Positions 26,057-34,499 of a stretch of 64,000 nucleotides of DNA are shown one piece after another; the first letter of the stretch is position 1, and each line of letters opens with the position of its first letter. The notes under the pieces are model-generated. The model worked only from the letters and a program-made list of their open reading frames with translations, ran no database searches and was not told the DNA's origin. Origin of the DNA: Bauldia sp965232525 (lineage in GTDB: Bacteria > Pseudomonadota > Alphaproteobacteria > Rhizobiales > Kaistiaceae); NCBI RefSeq assembly GCF_965232525.1, contig NZ_OZ246980.1, forward strand, positions 558,001-622,000, written 5' to 3'. Position numbers and translations under genes: made by a program.

Positions 26057-26440
26057 TCAGGACCGTCGGTTGCGTTTTCGCGCGACCCGCTTCACTTCGC
26101 CGATTTCGAGGGTGTCGATCCGCAGCCGGTCGATGTGGGCCTCCCGCGCGGTCAGCCGGCCGACCGCCAGCCGGCCGATGGCAAGGGCACCGATCGCCAG
26201 CGCCCCCACCGCCAGGGCTCCGAGCGCGAGGGCACCGATGGAACCCGCTCCGAGCGAGCCGGCGCCGACCGCTTTCGCCCCGACCGCCTCGGCGTGCCGG
26301 GCGGTCGGCGGCTTGATCCGGACGTCGCGCCCGACACCGGGTGTCGCCGGGGTGTCGCGGCCCCCGTCGCCCGGTGTCGCGGCGGTGTCGACGGGGGCGT
26401 CGGGCGGCGTCGCGGGGGCGTCGCGTTCATCCGAGGGCAT
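26057..26440 (-). CDS. Pentad-repeat protein with Pro/Asp-rich N-terminus
   Basis: A 127-residue protein that I cannot place in a family. Residues 1-45 are disordered, rich in Pro, Asp and Thr. Then come about 12 consecutive five-residue units of the form G-A-L-A-(V/I), changing to D-R-L-R-I and D-T-L-E-I at the end, followed by a basic tail (KRVARKRNRRS). The five-residue period with a central Leu suggests a beta-solenoid like pentapeptide-repeat proteins, but the usual Asn/Asp before Leu is missing. Its ATG lies inside the 3' end of queG, 14 bp before the queG stop ends, with AGGGAGGA just upstream, so translation is coupled. Function unknown. Confidence 0.7.
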   Translation of the reverse strand: MPSDERDAPATPPDAPVDTAATPGDGGRDTPATPGVGRDVRIKPPTARHAEAVGAKAVGAGSLGAGSIGALALGALAVGALAIGALAIGRLAVGRLTAREAHIDRLRIDTLEIGEVKRVARKRNRRS

Positions 26441-27530
26441 GCCATTCCTCCCTGACCGATGGGTCGGTTTCGCCCGCCAAACGGGCGTTTCGCTCGATTC
26501 CTGCCCGCTCCGGATCGAGCCGCGCTAGCGCCCAGACAGCCGCGCCCCGCACCAAATTCGAAGGATCGTCGAGATGGGTAGCGACCAGCTTCGCGGCGCT
26601 GGTGTCTCCGGAATTTCCAAGCGCGATCAGAACGTTACGGAGGAAGCGGTCGCGGCCGATGCGCTTGATCGGCGAACCGGAGAAGCGGGCGCGGAAGCCG
26701 GCGTCGTCGAGCTGGGCCAGGTCGGAAAGCGCTGGATTTTCAAGGTCTTCCCGGGCCTTGAGCTTCGCCTCGCGGGTGGTCCGGGCGTATTTGTTCCATG
26801 GACACACCGCGAGACAATCGTCACAGCCATAGATCCGGTTACCGATCGCTTCGCGAAACGCCTTTGGAATTGGGCCCTTATGCTCGATGGTCAGGTACGA
26901 GATGCACCGACGCGCATCGAGCCGATAGGGCGCCGGGAACGCATCGGTGGGACAGATGTCGAGGCAGGCGCGACAGGACCCGCAGTGGTCGGTTTCCGGC
27001 TCGTCCGCCGGCAGCTCCAGGTCGGTCAGGATCGCCCCAAGGAACAGCCAGGACCCGAAGTCCCGGCTGACCAGATTGGTGTGTTTGCCCTGCCAGCCGA
27101 TCCCCGCGGCCGCGGCCAGCGGCTTCTCCATCAGCGGTGCCGTATCGACGAAGACCTTGACGTCGGCACCGGAATGAGCGGCGAAGCGTCCGGCGACCTG
27201 CTTGAGCCGGCCCTTGATCAGATCGTGATAGTCGCGGTTGCGGGCGTAGACCGAGATCGTGCCGCGATCCTTTTTCCCAAGGGTTTCAAGAGGATCGGTA
27301 TCCGGCCCGTAATTGAGGCCGAGCATGATGACGCTGCGGGCTGCCGGCCACAACGTTCTCGGCCGGGCGCGCCGTTCTTCGGTGGTCACCATCCACGCCA
27401 TCGTCCCGTGGAAGCCGTCGAAGAGGAACCGACGCAGGCGCGACGCCGCCTCCGGCACCGCATCAGGACGCGCGACACCGACGACATCGAACCCGGCGTC
27501 CTTGGCGTCCGCGACCAGCCGCGCCTTCAG
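26427..27530 (-). CDS. queG: Epoxyqueuosine reductase
   Basis: An iron-sulphur and cobalamin enzyme that makes queuosine from epoxyqueuosine in tRNA. Two [4Fe-4S] motifs are clear: CGSCRACLDICPTDAF and CDDCLAVCPWN. Upstream are YGPDTDPLETLGKKDRGTIS and FVDTAPLMEKPLAAAAGIG. A C-terminal HEAT-like part follows. The conserved N-terminus (LKARLVADAKDAGFDVVGVARPDAVP) has no ATG, GTG or TTG in frame before it within the expected distance; the best start is CTG at 27530, overlapping the GST stop as CTGA, giving 367 residues. A GTG start at the DAVP valine would lose about 25 residues. Starts farther upstream would read through the GST gene. Confidence 0.9.
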   Translation of the reverse strand: MKARLVADAKDAGFDVVGVARPDAVPEAASRLRRFLFDGFHGTMAWMVTTEERRARPRTLWPAARSVIMLGLNYGPDTDPLETLGKKDRGTISVYARNRDYHDLIKGRLKQVAGRFAAHSGADVKVFVDTAPLMEKPLAAAAGIGWQGKHTNLVSRDFGSWLFLGAILTDLELPADEPETDHCGSCRACLDICPTDAFPAPYRLDARRCISYLTIEHKGPIPKAFREAIGNRIYGCDDCLAVCPWNKYARTTREAKLKAREDLENPALSDLAQLDDAGFRARFSGSPIKRIGRDRFLRNVLIALGNSGDTSAAKLVATHLDDPSNLVRGAAVWALARLDPERAGIERNARLAGETDPSVREEWHALG

Positions 27531-28219
27531 AAGTCGAGATCGGCGTAGTGGGTCACCGGCGGGTTGCCGCGCACGGTGTCGGCGAGAATGGAGCGGAAGC
27601 TCGGCCGCGACTTGATGCGGGCGTACCATTCCTTCGCCGTCGCGTCCTCCTCCCATGGCACCTCGCCAAGATAATCCGCGCATGACAACGCCGCCGCCGC
27701 CGCCAGGTCGGCGAAACTCAAGCCGCGCCCGGCCAGACAATCCCGCCGGGCGACGAGATAACCAACATAGCTCAGATGATAGCGGATATTGCCGCGCGCG
27801 GCGCGAATCGCGGCGGCGTCCGGCGCGCTGCCACCGTTTGTCGCGGGCGCATGGCGCTTGAAGACCTTCTCGGTGAGCAGATAGTCGACGACCTCGTCGT
27901 TGAGCTTGTCGAGAAACCACGACACCAGCCGCCGAACCTCGGCGCGCTCCGCCGGCTCCGATGGCATCAACGAATTTTCGCCGATCCGGGCACCCCGGGT
28001 CTCTGACAGATACTCGCCGATCACGGCGGCGCCGACGACCGGGCCGTCGGTTTCATCGACCAGTACCGGTACGGTTCCGGCCGGATTGAGGACCAGTAGG
28101 CCTTCGTCACGCTCCCACGGAACGATTTCCGTCAAATCAACGGTCTCGCCATATTCCGCCAGAACGAGACGGACGAAGCGCGAACCGGCGGAGAGGGGAT
28201 GATGATAGAGTTCGGGCAT
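27527..28219 (-). CDS. Glutathione S-transferase family protein
   Basis: A 230-residue GST. The N-terminal thioredoxin-like domain begins MPELYHHPLSAGSRFVRLVLAEYG and holds the cis-Pro and glutathione-binding segment (NPAGTVPVLVDETDGPVVGAAVIGEYL). The C-terminal helical domain contains GRGLSFADLAAAAALSCADYLG, the N-capping box region. It is the first gene of the minus-strand unit with queG, the pentad protein and the SDR. The gst-queG pairing recurs in alphaproteobacteria. It is divergent from uppP. Substrate unknown. Confidence 0.88.
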   Translation of the reverse strand: MPELYHHPLSAGSRFVRLVLAEYGETVDLTEIVPWERDEGLLVLNPAGTVPVLVDETDGPVVGAAVIGEYLSETRGARIGENSLMPSEPAERAEVRRLVSWFLDKLNDEVVDYLLTEKVFKRHAPATNGGSAPDAAAIRAARGNIRYHLSYVGYLVARRDCLAGRGLSFADLAAAAALSCADYLGEVPWEEDATAKEWYARIKSRPSFRSILADTVRGNPPVTHYADLDF

Positions 28220-28335
28220 GGAGGGAGAGGTCGAGCGGCGCTACACGATACCTTCACGCGAATCGGGTTCGGGTATAGAGGCGGCCTGCGGCCGGAACAA
28301 GGCGATTCGGCGCATGGCCTGAAAGGGATCCCGGG

Positions 28336-29181
28336 ATGCCGCTGAGCTTGATTCTATTCCTCGCGGCCGTTCAGGGAATCACCGAATTCCTGCCGATCAG
28401 CTCGTCGGCTCACCTTATCCTCGGGCGTGATCTTCTGGTCGCTCTCGGCCTGCCCGCTGCCGAGGGAAGCGCCGCCGACATGCTGGCGTTCGATATCGCG
28501 CTGCACGTCGGGACGCTCGCCGCCGTTGTCCTTTATTTCTGGCGCGACGTGGCCGAAATGATCGGCGGCCTCATCGACGGCGTCACCGGCCGCGGCGGAC
28601 CCCGGTTCCGGCTGCTGGCGCAGGTCGTTGTTGCCACGATCCCGATCGTCGTCGTCGGCTTCGCTGCCAAGGACCTGGTGACCGATCTCCTCCGCGCGAC
28701 CGAGATCATCGCGTGGACGACGCTTCTGTTCGGGATCCTGCTATGGGCTGCCGATCGCCGCGAGACGGTAAAGGAAACACCCGCGACGCTGACCTACCGC
28801 GACGCCATCGTCGTCGGCCTTTTGCAGTGCCTGGCCATCATCCCCGGTGTCAGCCGCGCGGGCATCTGCATGACCGCCGGGCGATTTCTTGGTTTCGACC
28901 GGCCGCTCTCAGCCCGCTTCGCGCTGTTGCTGGCAATTCCGACAATTGCCGCAGCGGGGCTGCTCGGCGGATACGATCTCTATCGCGCCGGCGACGCGCG
29001 CCTGACGGCGGACGCGGCGCTTGGCGGGGCGCTGGCTTTCGCATTCGCGCTCATCGCCATCGCCCTGATGATGCGCTGGCTTCGGCGCTCGACATATACG
29101 CCCTTTGTCATTTATCGGATCGTACTTGGGTTGCTGCTCTTGGCACTCATCTACGGTATCGGTTGGTCGCCGACGGTGTGA
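28336..29181 (+). CDS. uppP: Undecaprenyl-diphosphatase
   Basis: A 281-residue membrane protein of the BacA/UppP family. The two catalytic motifs are present: QGITEFLPISSSAH near the N-terminus and IPGVSRAGICMTAGRFLG in the C-terminal half. Some 7-8 hydrophobic segments cover the length. It removes a phosphate from undecaprenyl diphosphate so that the lipid carrier can be reused for cell wall synthesis, and it contributes to bacitracin tolerance. AAAGGGATCCCGGG before the ATG supplies a ribosome site. It is transcribed divergently from the gst-queG operon. Confidence 0.95.
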   Translation: MPLSLILFLAAVQGITEFLPISSSAHLILGRDLLVALGLPAAEGSAADMLAFDIALHVGTLAAVVLYFWRDVAEMIGGLIDGVTGRGGPRFRLLAQVVVATIPIVVVGFAAKDLVTDLLRATEIIAWTTLLFGILLWAADRRETVKETPATLTYRDAIVVGLLQCLAIIPGVSRAGICMTAGRFLGFDRPLSARFALLLAIPTIAAAGLLGGYDLYRAGDARLTADAALGGALAFAFALIAIALMMRWLRRSTYTPFVIYRIVLGLLLLALIYGIGWSPTV

Positions 29182-29194
29182 CGGAGGCCATCAA

Positions 29195-29226
29195 GACGCG
29201 AAAGCGTCATTCTCCCGCGAAGCGGG
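29195..29226. repeat. Two adjacent hairpins (mini-REP / terminator-like) after uppP
   Basis: GACGC-GAAA-GCGTC (29195-29208) is followed by CCCGC-GAA-GCGGG (29214-29226). The combination GCGTCATTCTCCCGCGAAGCGGG resembles the GTCATTCCCGCGAAAGCGGG repeat common in proteobacteria. It lies 14 bp after the uppP stop and may stabilise or terminate that transcript. There is no T run, so it is not a standard intrinsic terminator. Confidence 0.5.
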
Positions 29227-29255
29227 CCGGCTAGCGGTGGTCGGTGGAGTGATCG

Positions 29256-30638
29256 ATGGCAGCATTCTCCGATCTTTGGCGAGGCCCACCGAAGCCCGAT
29301 GCGGGGCTCAGAGCGGCGTTTCTGCGCGAAGAGCTGTTCGGACTGAAAGTCGCCACCGCCGGCCGGCTATTGGTCATGACGGTACTGCTCATCGCCCTTT
29401 TTGCTTTCATCCAACCCGTTCGGCAATTGTACTGGATCGGGGCAGTCGCGGGATATGTCTCTATATCGGTTGTACAATACTATCTTCGAAGTCGATATGA
29501 AAAATCTGTTTGGATCTCCTATGTCTCTGCCTTTATCGAATTTGCATTTGTTGTATTTATACTTTTTCAACCACCTTTTCTGGGCGAGCGAGCGATTGCT
29601 CTTCAAACGCTCAATAAGATTGACGTCCAGCCTCTGCTTATCCTCTTCCTGATTTTCTATGGATTTTCCTTCCGGCCAATCCTAGTGCTATGGGCCGGTG
29701 TGTGCGCCAGCGTCTTTTGGTTCGCACTGATGATCTATGTTATCGCGTTGCCTGATACACTGGGCGATCCCCGCAGCGTCATCACGCCTCCGTTCGCGGT
29801 TATCGACCCGGACGTCGTCGGCCTCGGTCGAACTCTCGTTGAGATTACGTTGTTTCTGGTGTCAGCCTGCGCGATCGCATTGATTGTTGCCCGGCTGCGC
29901 GGACTGGTGGCCCAACGCGCGGTTGTCGAACGTCAGCGCGCTAACTTGAGGCGATACATCCCGACGGAGATCGCCGATTCCCTTGCCGGTGATGACAGGC
30001 CCTTCGAGACCCCTCAGATCAAGACGGTGGTCGTGGTTTTCGTCGACATTGTCGGTTTCACGCGGCGCGCCATGGATCTGGCGCCCGAGGAAACGATCGA
30101 TCTCTTGCGGGCCTACGACCACCTCTTCACCGATTGCGCCTTCGACTACGGCGGAACGGTCGAAAAGTTCCTGGGCGACGGCGTGATGGTCACTTTCGGC
30201 CGGCTGGAGTTGGAGCAGGACGACGCGGCGAGCGCGGTGGCCTGTGCTGTCGCCATGATTGACCGCACCTGGGCTCTGACCCAAGAGCGGGGCGAGCAAC
30301 CGCCGGTGGAGATCGGTATCGGCATTCACATGGGCGATGTCGTCCTCGGCAATGTCGGCGCCGAGGAACGGCTGGAACCGGCCATCCTGGGGGATGTTGT
30401 CAACACCGCCAGTCGAATGGAGACCCTCACACGGACGTTGCCTTACCGCCTGCTGATCAGCGGTGCAGTGTACGACGCGGCGGTCGCCGTACCGGAGGGT
30501 CAGGCCATGCGTTCGCGCATGAAAGACCTCGGACTTCAGCCGATCCGCGGGCGCGACGAACCGATGAGGGTTTATGGGCTCCTCGAGCGGTCCAGCGTCG
30601 ATTCCCAGAGGGAGCGTCAGGCGGCCCGGCGTTCGTAG
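29256..30638 (+). CDS. Class III adenylate cyclase with N-terminal membrane domain
   Basis: A 460-residue protein. Residues 35-215 hold about six hydrophobic segments forming a membrane sensor. The linker RANLRRYIPTEIADSLAG is the typical short helix before bacterial cyclase domains. The catalytic domain has metal ligand Asp in VFVDIVGFT and FLGDGVMVTFG, the adenine-specifying Lys in TVEKF with Asp in EPAILGDVVN, and transition-state Asn/Arg in VVNTASRME, so it should be active and make cAMP. GGTGGAG seven bases before the ATG is the ribosome site. Part of the membrane domain (29420-29670) is markedly AT-richer than the rest of the gene. The 3' end overlaps the convergent NDUFA9-like gene by 22 bp. 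Confidence 0.9.
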   Translation: MAAFSDLWRGPPKPDAGLRAAFLREELFGLKVATAGRLLVMTVLLIALFAFIQPVRQLYWIGAVAGYVSISVVQYYLRSRYEKSVWISYVSAFIEFAFVVFILFQPPFLGERAIALQTLNKIDVQPLLILFLIFYGFSFRPILVLWAGVCASVFWFALMIYVIALPDTLGDPRSVITPPFAVIDPDVVGLGRTLVEITLFLVSACAIALIVARLRGLVAQRAVVERQRANLRRYIPTEIADSLAGDDRPFETPQIKTVVVVFVDIVGFTRRAMDLAPEETIDLLRAYDHLFTDCAFDYGGTVEKFLGDGVMVTFGRLELEQDDAASAVACAVAMIDRTWALTQERGEQPPVEIGIGIHMGDVVLGNVGAEERLEPAILGDVVNTASRMETLTRTLPYRLLISGAVYDAAVAVPEGQAMRSRMKDLGLQPIRGRDEPMRVYGLLERSSVDSQRERQAARRS

Positions 30639-31591
30639 GCGCCCTGGCGCCGGTATTGCCAAAGATACGTCGGCAAGATCGCCGCGAGGCTGGTGGGCTC
30701 GATCCCCAGAGCTTCGAACGACCGGCCTTCCGAGACCGCCGCATCGGACACGACGTTGTCACGCCGCAACTGCTTGAGCTGATCGACCGTCAGCAAGCGC
30801 CCCGGCAGGTTCTGGAAGATACCGCCCATGAACCGGGCGATCCCCCATGGCAAGGGCAGCAGCAACCGGCGACGGTTGATCTCCTTCAACATGATTTCCA
30901 TGCAGTCGCGGAAGGATTCAACCTCGGGCCCGCCGAGTTCGTATGTGGTCCCGGCCGCGGCCCTACCCTCGACCGCATCCGCGATGGCCGCGGCAACATC
31001 ACCGACGAAGACCGGCTGGAAGCGCGTATGGCCGCCGCCGACCAGCGGCAGGAACGGCGATATCCTGGCCATGGCCGCGAAGCGATTGAAGAACTGATCT
31101 TCCGGCCCGAAAATGATCGACGGCCGCATGATCACCGACTGCGGCAGTGTCTCGAGAACTACCGCCTCGCCGGCTGCCTTGGTTCGGGCATAGTCCGAAG
31201 GGGCATCCGGATCGGCGCCAATCGCGGAAATGTGCGTGATTCTATCGAGGCCGGCGTCGCGCGCGGCTTCCACGACGGCGCGCGCGCCGTCGACATGAAC
31301 AGCCTCGAAGGTCTGGGACCTCGTCTCGGCGAGGATCGCCACCAGATTGACGACGGCATCGGCGCCTTCGACGGCCCGCGCCACCGACCAGGGATGGCGG
31401 AGGTTAGCCTGCACCGGCTGGACCCAGCCGACCATGCCGAGTGGTTGGAGGAAGCCGGCCAGATCGGGACGGCGCACCGCCGCGCGAACCCGCCAGCCGC
31501 GCTTGAGCAGCGCCCGGACCGTATGTCGGCCGACGAAGCCCGAGCCGCCAAACACCGTGACAAGCCCTTTGTCGGCAACCGTGATGGACAT
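30617..31591 (-). CDS. NDUFA9-like atypical SDR (complex I-associated family)
   Basis: A 324-residue Rossmann protein of the NDUFA9/atypical SDR-a family, with the dinucleotide-binding start LVTVFGGSGFVGRHTVRAL. The Tyr/Lys position reads DYARTKAAGEAVV. The family includes an accessory subunit of respiratory complex I in alphaproteobacteria and mitochondria; membership of complex I in this organism is inferred. The ATG at 31591 is preferred because it lies 8 residues before the conserved domain; a GTG at 31636 would add 15 residues. It is convergent with the adenylate cyclase. Confidence 0.85.
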   Translation of the reverse strand: MSITVADKGLVTVFGGSGFVGRHTVRALLKRGWRVRAAVRRPDLAGFLQPLGMVGWVQPVQANLRHPWSVARAVEGADAVVNLVAILAETRSQTFEAVHVDGARAVVEAARDAGLDRITHISAIGADPDAPSDYARTKAAGEAVVLETLPQSVIMRPSIIFGPEDQFFNRFAAMARISPFLPLVGGGHTRFQPVFVGDVAAAIADAVEGRAAAGTTYELGGPEVESFRDCMEIMLKEINRRRLLLPLPWGIARFMGGIFQNLPGRLLTVDQLKQLRRDNVVSDAAVSEGRSFEALGIEPTSLAAILPTYLWQYRRQGAYERRAA

Positions 31592-31862
31592 TCCGATAGT
31601 GTCTCCGAAGTAACGGTCCGCGAGCGATTTGCGCACTGCGACCGTGGTCAGCCTGCCGTATCAGCCGCGCCCCACGCAGGCAAGAGACCATCATGGCGCG
31701 GCCACGATCGGTTCCGATTGAACGATCCTCAGCATAATGTTGCTCTTGCGCGTGTGATCGATCCATGGGTCCTGCGGAACCCTCACGATTTGGCGCGCGC
31801 TTCCCCGACGACCGTGTCGGTTCGTGCCGGAGCCGTGACCGCCAACGGGAGTATGCAGATAG

Positions 31863-33146
31863 ATGACCGCCGGCCTGCTGATCATCACCGCCTTCACGGC
31901 AGCATTCTGCATGCTCGCCAAACGCATGTCCCGCACCATGATAACGGCGCCGATGATCTTCCTGGCGCTCGGCTGGGTCCTGTCGGAGACCGGTCTGTTT
32001 CCTCAGGCTGAGATGAGGGAAACGCTCCATCTCGTCGCCGAGGTTGCCTTGATCGTGGTGCTGTTTCTGGATGCTGCCCAGATCGATCTTCGTGTGCTGC
32101 GCGTCCGCCACGTCTGGCCGGTGCGCATGTTGGCGATCGGATTGCCGTTGATGATCGTCATCGGAACGCTGGCCGCTTTTCCGTTCCTGCCCCCCTGGCC
32201 ACTTGCCGCGGTCGCTCTCGTCGCGGCCATTCTCGCGCCGACCGACGCGGCTCTCGGCCAGGTCGTTGTCACCAACCCGATCGTGCCCGTGCGCGTCCGT
32301 CGCGCCCTGACGGTCGAGAGCGGCCTCAATGACGGCCTGGCGCTGCCGGCGATTTTGTTGTTCGCCAGCATTGCGGCAGAGGCAATCGATGCCGGGCAGA
32401 CCAACTGGTTCTTGTTCGGCGCCAAGCAATTGGTGCTTGGCCCCCTCATCGGAATCGTTTTCGGGTCGGTCGGCGGTCGGGTGCTGTTGTTTGCGAAGGA
32501 CCGCAACCTCACCTCGAATTCATTTGAGGGCGTGGGAGCCCTTGCGCTCGCCGGCGCTGCCTATCTCGGCGCAACCGAAATCGGTGGCAATGGCTTCATC
32601 GCGGCATTTGTCGCGGGCTTGTTCTTCGGCAACGTCGTCAAGGGCCGCTGCGCTTTCATCTACGAGTTCACGGAGAGCGAAGGACAGCTTCTGACCTGGG
32701 CCGCCTTCCTGCTGCTTGGCCTGGTCCTCGTTCCCGACGCTATAACGCACCTGACGCTCGACAGCCTGGCCATCATCCTTCTGTCGCTGTTCGTTGTGCG
32801 ACCCCTCGCCATCTGGCTGTCGCTGATCGGAACGGACGCCTCATCAACGACGCGCCTGTTCTTCGGTTGGTTCGGGCCACGGGGCTTGGCGACGGCACTA
32901 TTCTCGTTGCTTATTGTCGAACAGATCGCGCCGGAGATCGGCGACCAGATCCTCGGGCTTGCGGTCAATGCGGTATGGATCAGCGCGGTGTTGCACGGGC
33001 TGAGTGCTGCCCCGGCCGCGCGATGGTACGGCGCGCGCATGGCAAAGATGGACAGTCGTCCGGAGATGATGGCGATCCACGCTTCGGCCAAACCGCTCGC
33101 GACGCGTTGGAACGACGGGTCGGAGTCAGAATCAGAGCGGCGATAG
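31863..33146 (+). CDS. Cation/proton antiporter (CPA1, NhaP-type)
   Basis: A 427-residue integral membrane protein with about 12 hydrophobic segments. CPA1 features are visible: ILAPTDAALGQVVVTNP, then VESGLNDGLALPAILLF with the ND pair that binds cation and proton, and FFGWFGPRGLATALFSLL near the C-terminus (the conserved Arg). It exchanges Na+ or K+ for H+ across the inner membrane. It stands alone on the plus strand, 272 bp from the divergent NDUFA9-like gene. A short hydrophilic tail rich in Glu and Ser ends the protein. Confidence 0.9.
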   Translation: MTAGLLIITAFTAAFCMLAKRMSRTMITAPMIFLALGWVLSETGLFPQAEMRETLHLVAEVALIVVLFLDAAQIDLRVLRVRHVWPVRMLAIGLPLMIVIGTLAAFPFLPPWPLAAVALVAAILAPTDAALGQVVVTNPIVPVRVRRALTVESGLNDGLALPAILLFASIAAEAIDAGQTNWFLFGAKQLVLGPLIGIVFGSVGGRVLLFAKDRNLTSNSFEGVGALALAGAAYLGATEIGGNGFIAAFVAGLFFGNVVKGRCAFIYEFTESEGQLLTWAAFLLLGLVLVPDAITHLTLDSLAIILLSLFVVRPLAIWLSLIGTDASSTTRLFFGWFGPRGLATALFSLLIVEQIAPEIGDQILGLAVNAVWISAVLHGLSAAPAARWYGARMAKMDSRPEMMAIHASAKPLATRWNDGSESESERR

Positions 33147-33224
33147 CGGTTCACCGTCGGTCTTATCGTCCCGTATTCTCGGTGCCTTAGCGCGCAATTG
33201 TTCGACAGCTCTTGCGGTCCAACA

Positions 33225-33293
33225 GTCCTGGTGCCGGTCAATTGATCTGCCGCCAAGCCGGCGTTCTAGGGTGTGGTCATCGGCTCTCGTGCC
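33225..33293 (+). repeat. Diverged direct repeat, copy 1
   Basis: About 70 bp upstream of the RND adaptor gene. It shares in the same order and nearly the same spacing with copy 2 at 38405: CAGTC, CTGGTGCC, GTC, ATTGATCTG, CGC, GTTCTA, GGTCA and CTC...GTGC. The two copies flank the adaptor, RND pump and methyltransferase genes in direct orientation. Confidence 0.5.
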
Positions 33294-33431
33294 GACTGTC
33301 CTTGTCTTACTTCTCGGCGAGTGGCGTACCCTTGCGCGGAGAAACAGAACTACCGCAACAATGGTTTAAGGTTTGGCTTCGTTATGCTGTATTTCTCGAG
33401 TTCCGACTCACGGCATTGTGGAGGCGAGCTT

Positions 33432-34499
33432 ATGGGGCGGCGGGTCTCTTTCGTGGCGGCCGGGATGATCGGAGCCGGTACCTTGGCCTGGAGCCTCGCC
33501 GGGTGTGGCCCCGAGGCGTGGGCGCAGCGCACCGCACCGGCAATCGCCGTTACCACCGCGATCGTCGAAGTCACCCCGCCCCGCACTCGTATCCAGTCGA
33601 TCGGCACCGGAAAGGCGATCCGCTCCGTGGTGGTCACCGCCGACGTGGCCGGGACGGTGGACGAGGTCCACGTTGCACCCAACACGACGGTGGAGGCCGG
33701 AGCGCCGATCGTTACGCTGGACCGAAAGGCCCAGGAGATCGCGCTGGCCAGCGCCACCGCCGAAATGGAGAAGCAAAACGCCGCATTCGATCGCTATCAG
33801 GCCCTGATCGACCAGGCGAGCAGCAACGTCTCCGAAGCCGCCTTCGACGAGGTCCGCGCGGCTCGCACGTTGGCCCAAGCGGAGCTCGATTCAGCGCAGT
33901 ACGAGTATGATCGAAGGGTGATCCGCGCGCCGTTCGCCGGCCGGATCAACCTCAATGACCTCACCGTCGGAAGCTATCTGCCGCAGGGCTCGGCGGTGGT
34001 CACGCTGATCGACGCCTCCCAGCTTCTGGTCGAGTTTTCAGTGCCTGAGACGGTGGTGGCAGACATTACCGTCGGCCTCCCGGTGCGACTCGCTACGCCG
34101 GCATTGCGCGGGCTGTTCTTTGTCGGCGACGTGGTCGCGTTCGACAGCGCCATCGACGCGGAACTGCGTACGATCCATGTGCGGGCAAAGGTCGAGAACA
34201 CCGACTATACGCTGCTGCCGGGCATGACGTTCAGCGTCACGATCAACATCGGTGACGATCCCTTGCCGGTGGTTCCCGCCGTATCGATCTTGTGGGACCG
34301 GGACGGCGCCTATGTCTGGCGGCTTGACGAGAACGATGCGCTCGAGGCCTTGCCGGTCATCTTCCGCAACCGTGACGGCGATCAGGTATGGGTTGAGGGC
34401 GATCTGGCCGCCGGTGATCGCATCATCGTCGACGGCGCCTTCAAGCTCAGTGCCGAGTCACAAGTAAGCGTACTGTCGGACGAGGACGCCGGTGGCTGA
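33432..34499 (+). CDS. RND efflux periplasmic adaptor (membrane fusion protein), lipoprotein
   Basis: A 355-residue HlyD/MFP-type adaptor. The N-terminus has a signal with a lipobox SLAG-C (Cys25), so it is probably lipid-anchored in the inner membrane. The lipoyl-like halves are ADVAGTVDEVHVAPNTTVEAG and RVIRAPFAGRINLNDLTVGSYL, flanking a short coiled-coil hairpin (residues about 105-165). The beta-barrel and membrane-proximal domains follow. GGAGG seven bases before the ATG at 33432 fixes the start; the longer frame from 33273 lacks these features. Its end overlaps the pump gene by 8 bp. No TolC-type channel is encoded nearby. Confidence 0.9.
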   Translation: MGRRVSFVAAGMIGAGTLAWSLAGCGPEAWAQRTAPAIAVTTAIVEVTPPRTRIQSIGTGKAIRSVVVTADVAGTVDEVHVAPNTTVEAGAPIVTLDRKAQEIALASATAEMEKQNAAFDRYQALIDQASSNVSEAAFDEVRAARTLAQAELDSAQYEYDRRVIRAPFAGRINLNDLTVGSYLPQGSAVVTLIDASQLLVEFSVPETVVADITVGLPVRLATPALRGLFFVGDVVAFDSAIDAELRTIHVRAKVENTDYTLLPGMTFSVTINIGDDPLPVVPAVSILWDRDGAYVWRLDENDALEALPVIFRNRDGDQVWVEGDLAAGDRIIVDGAFKLSAESQVSVLSDEDAGG

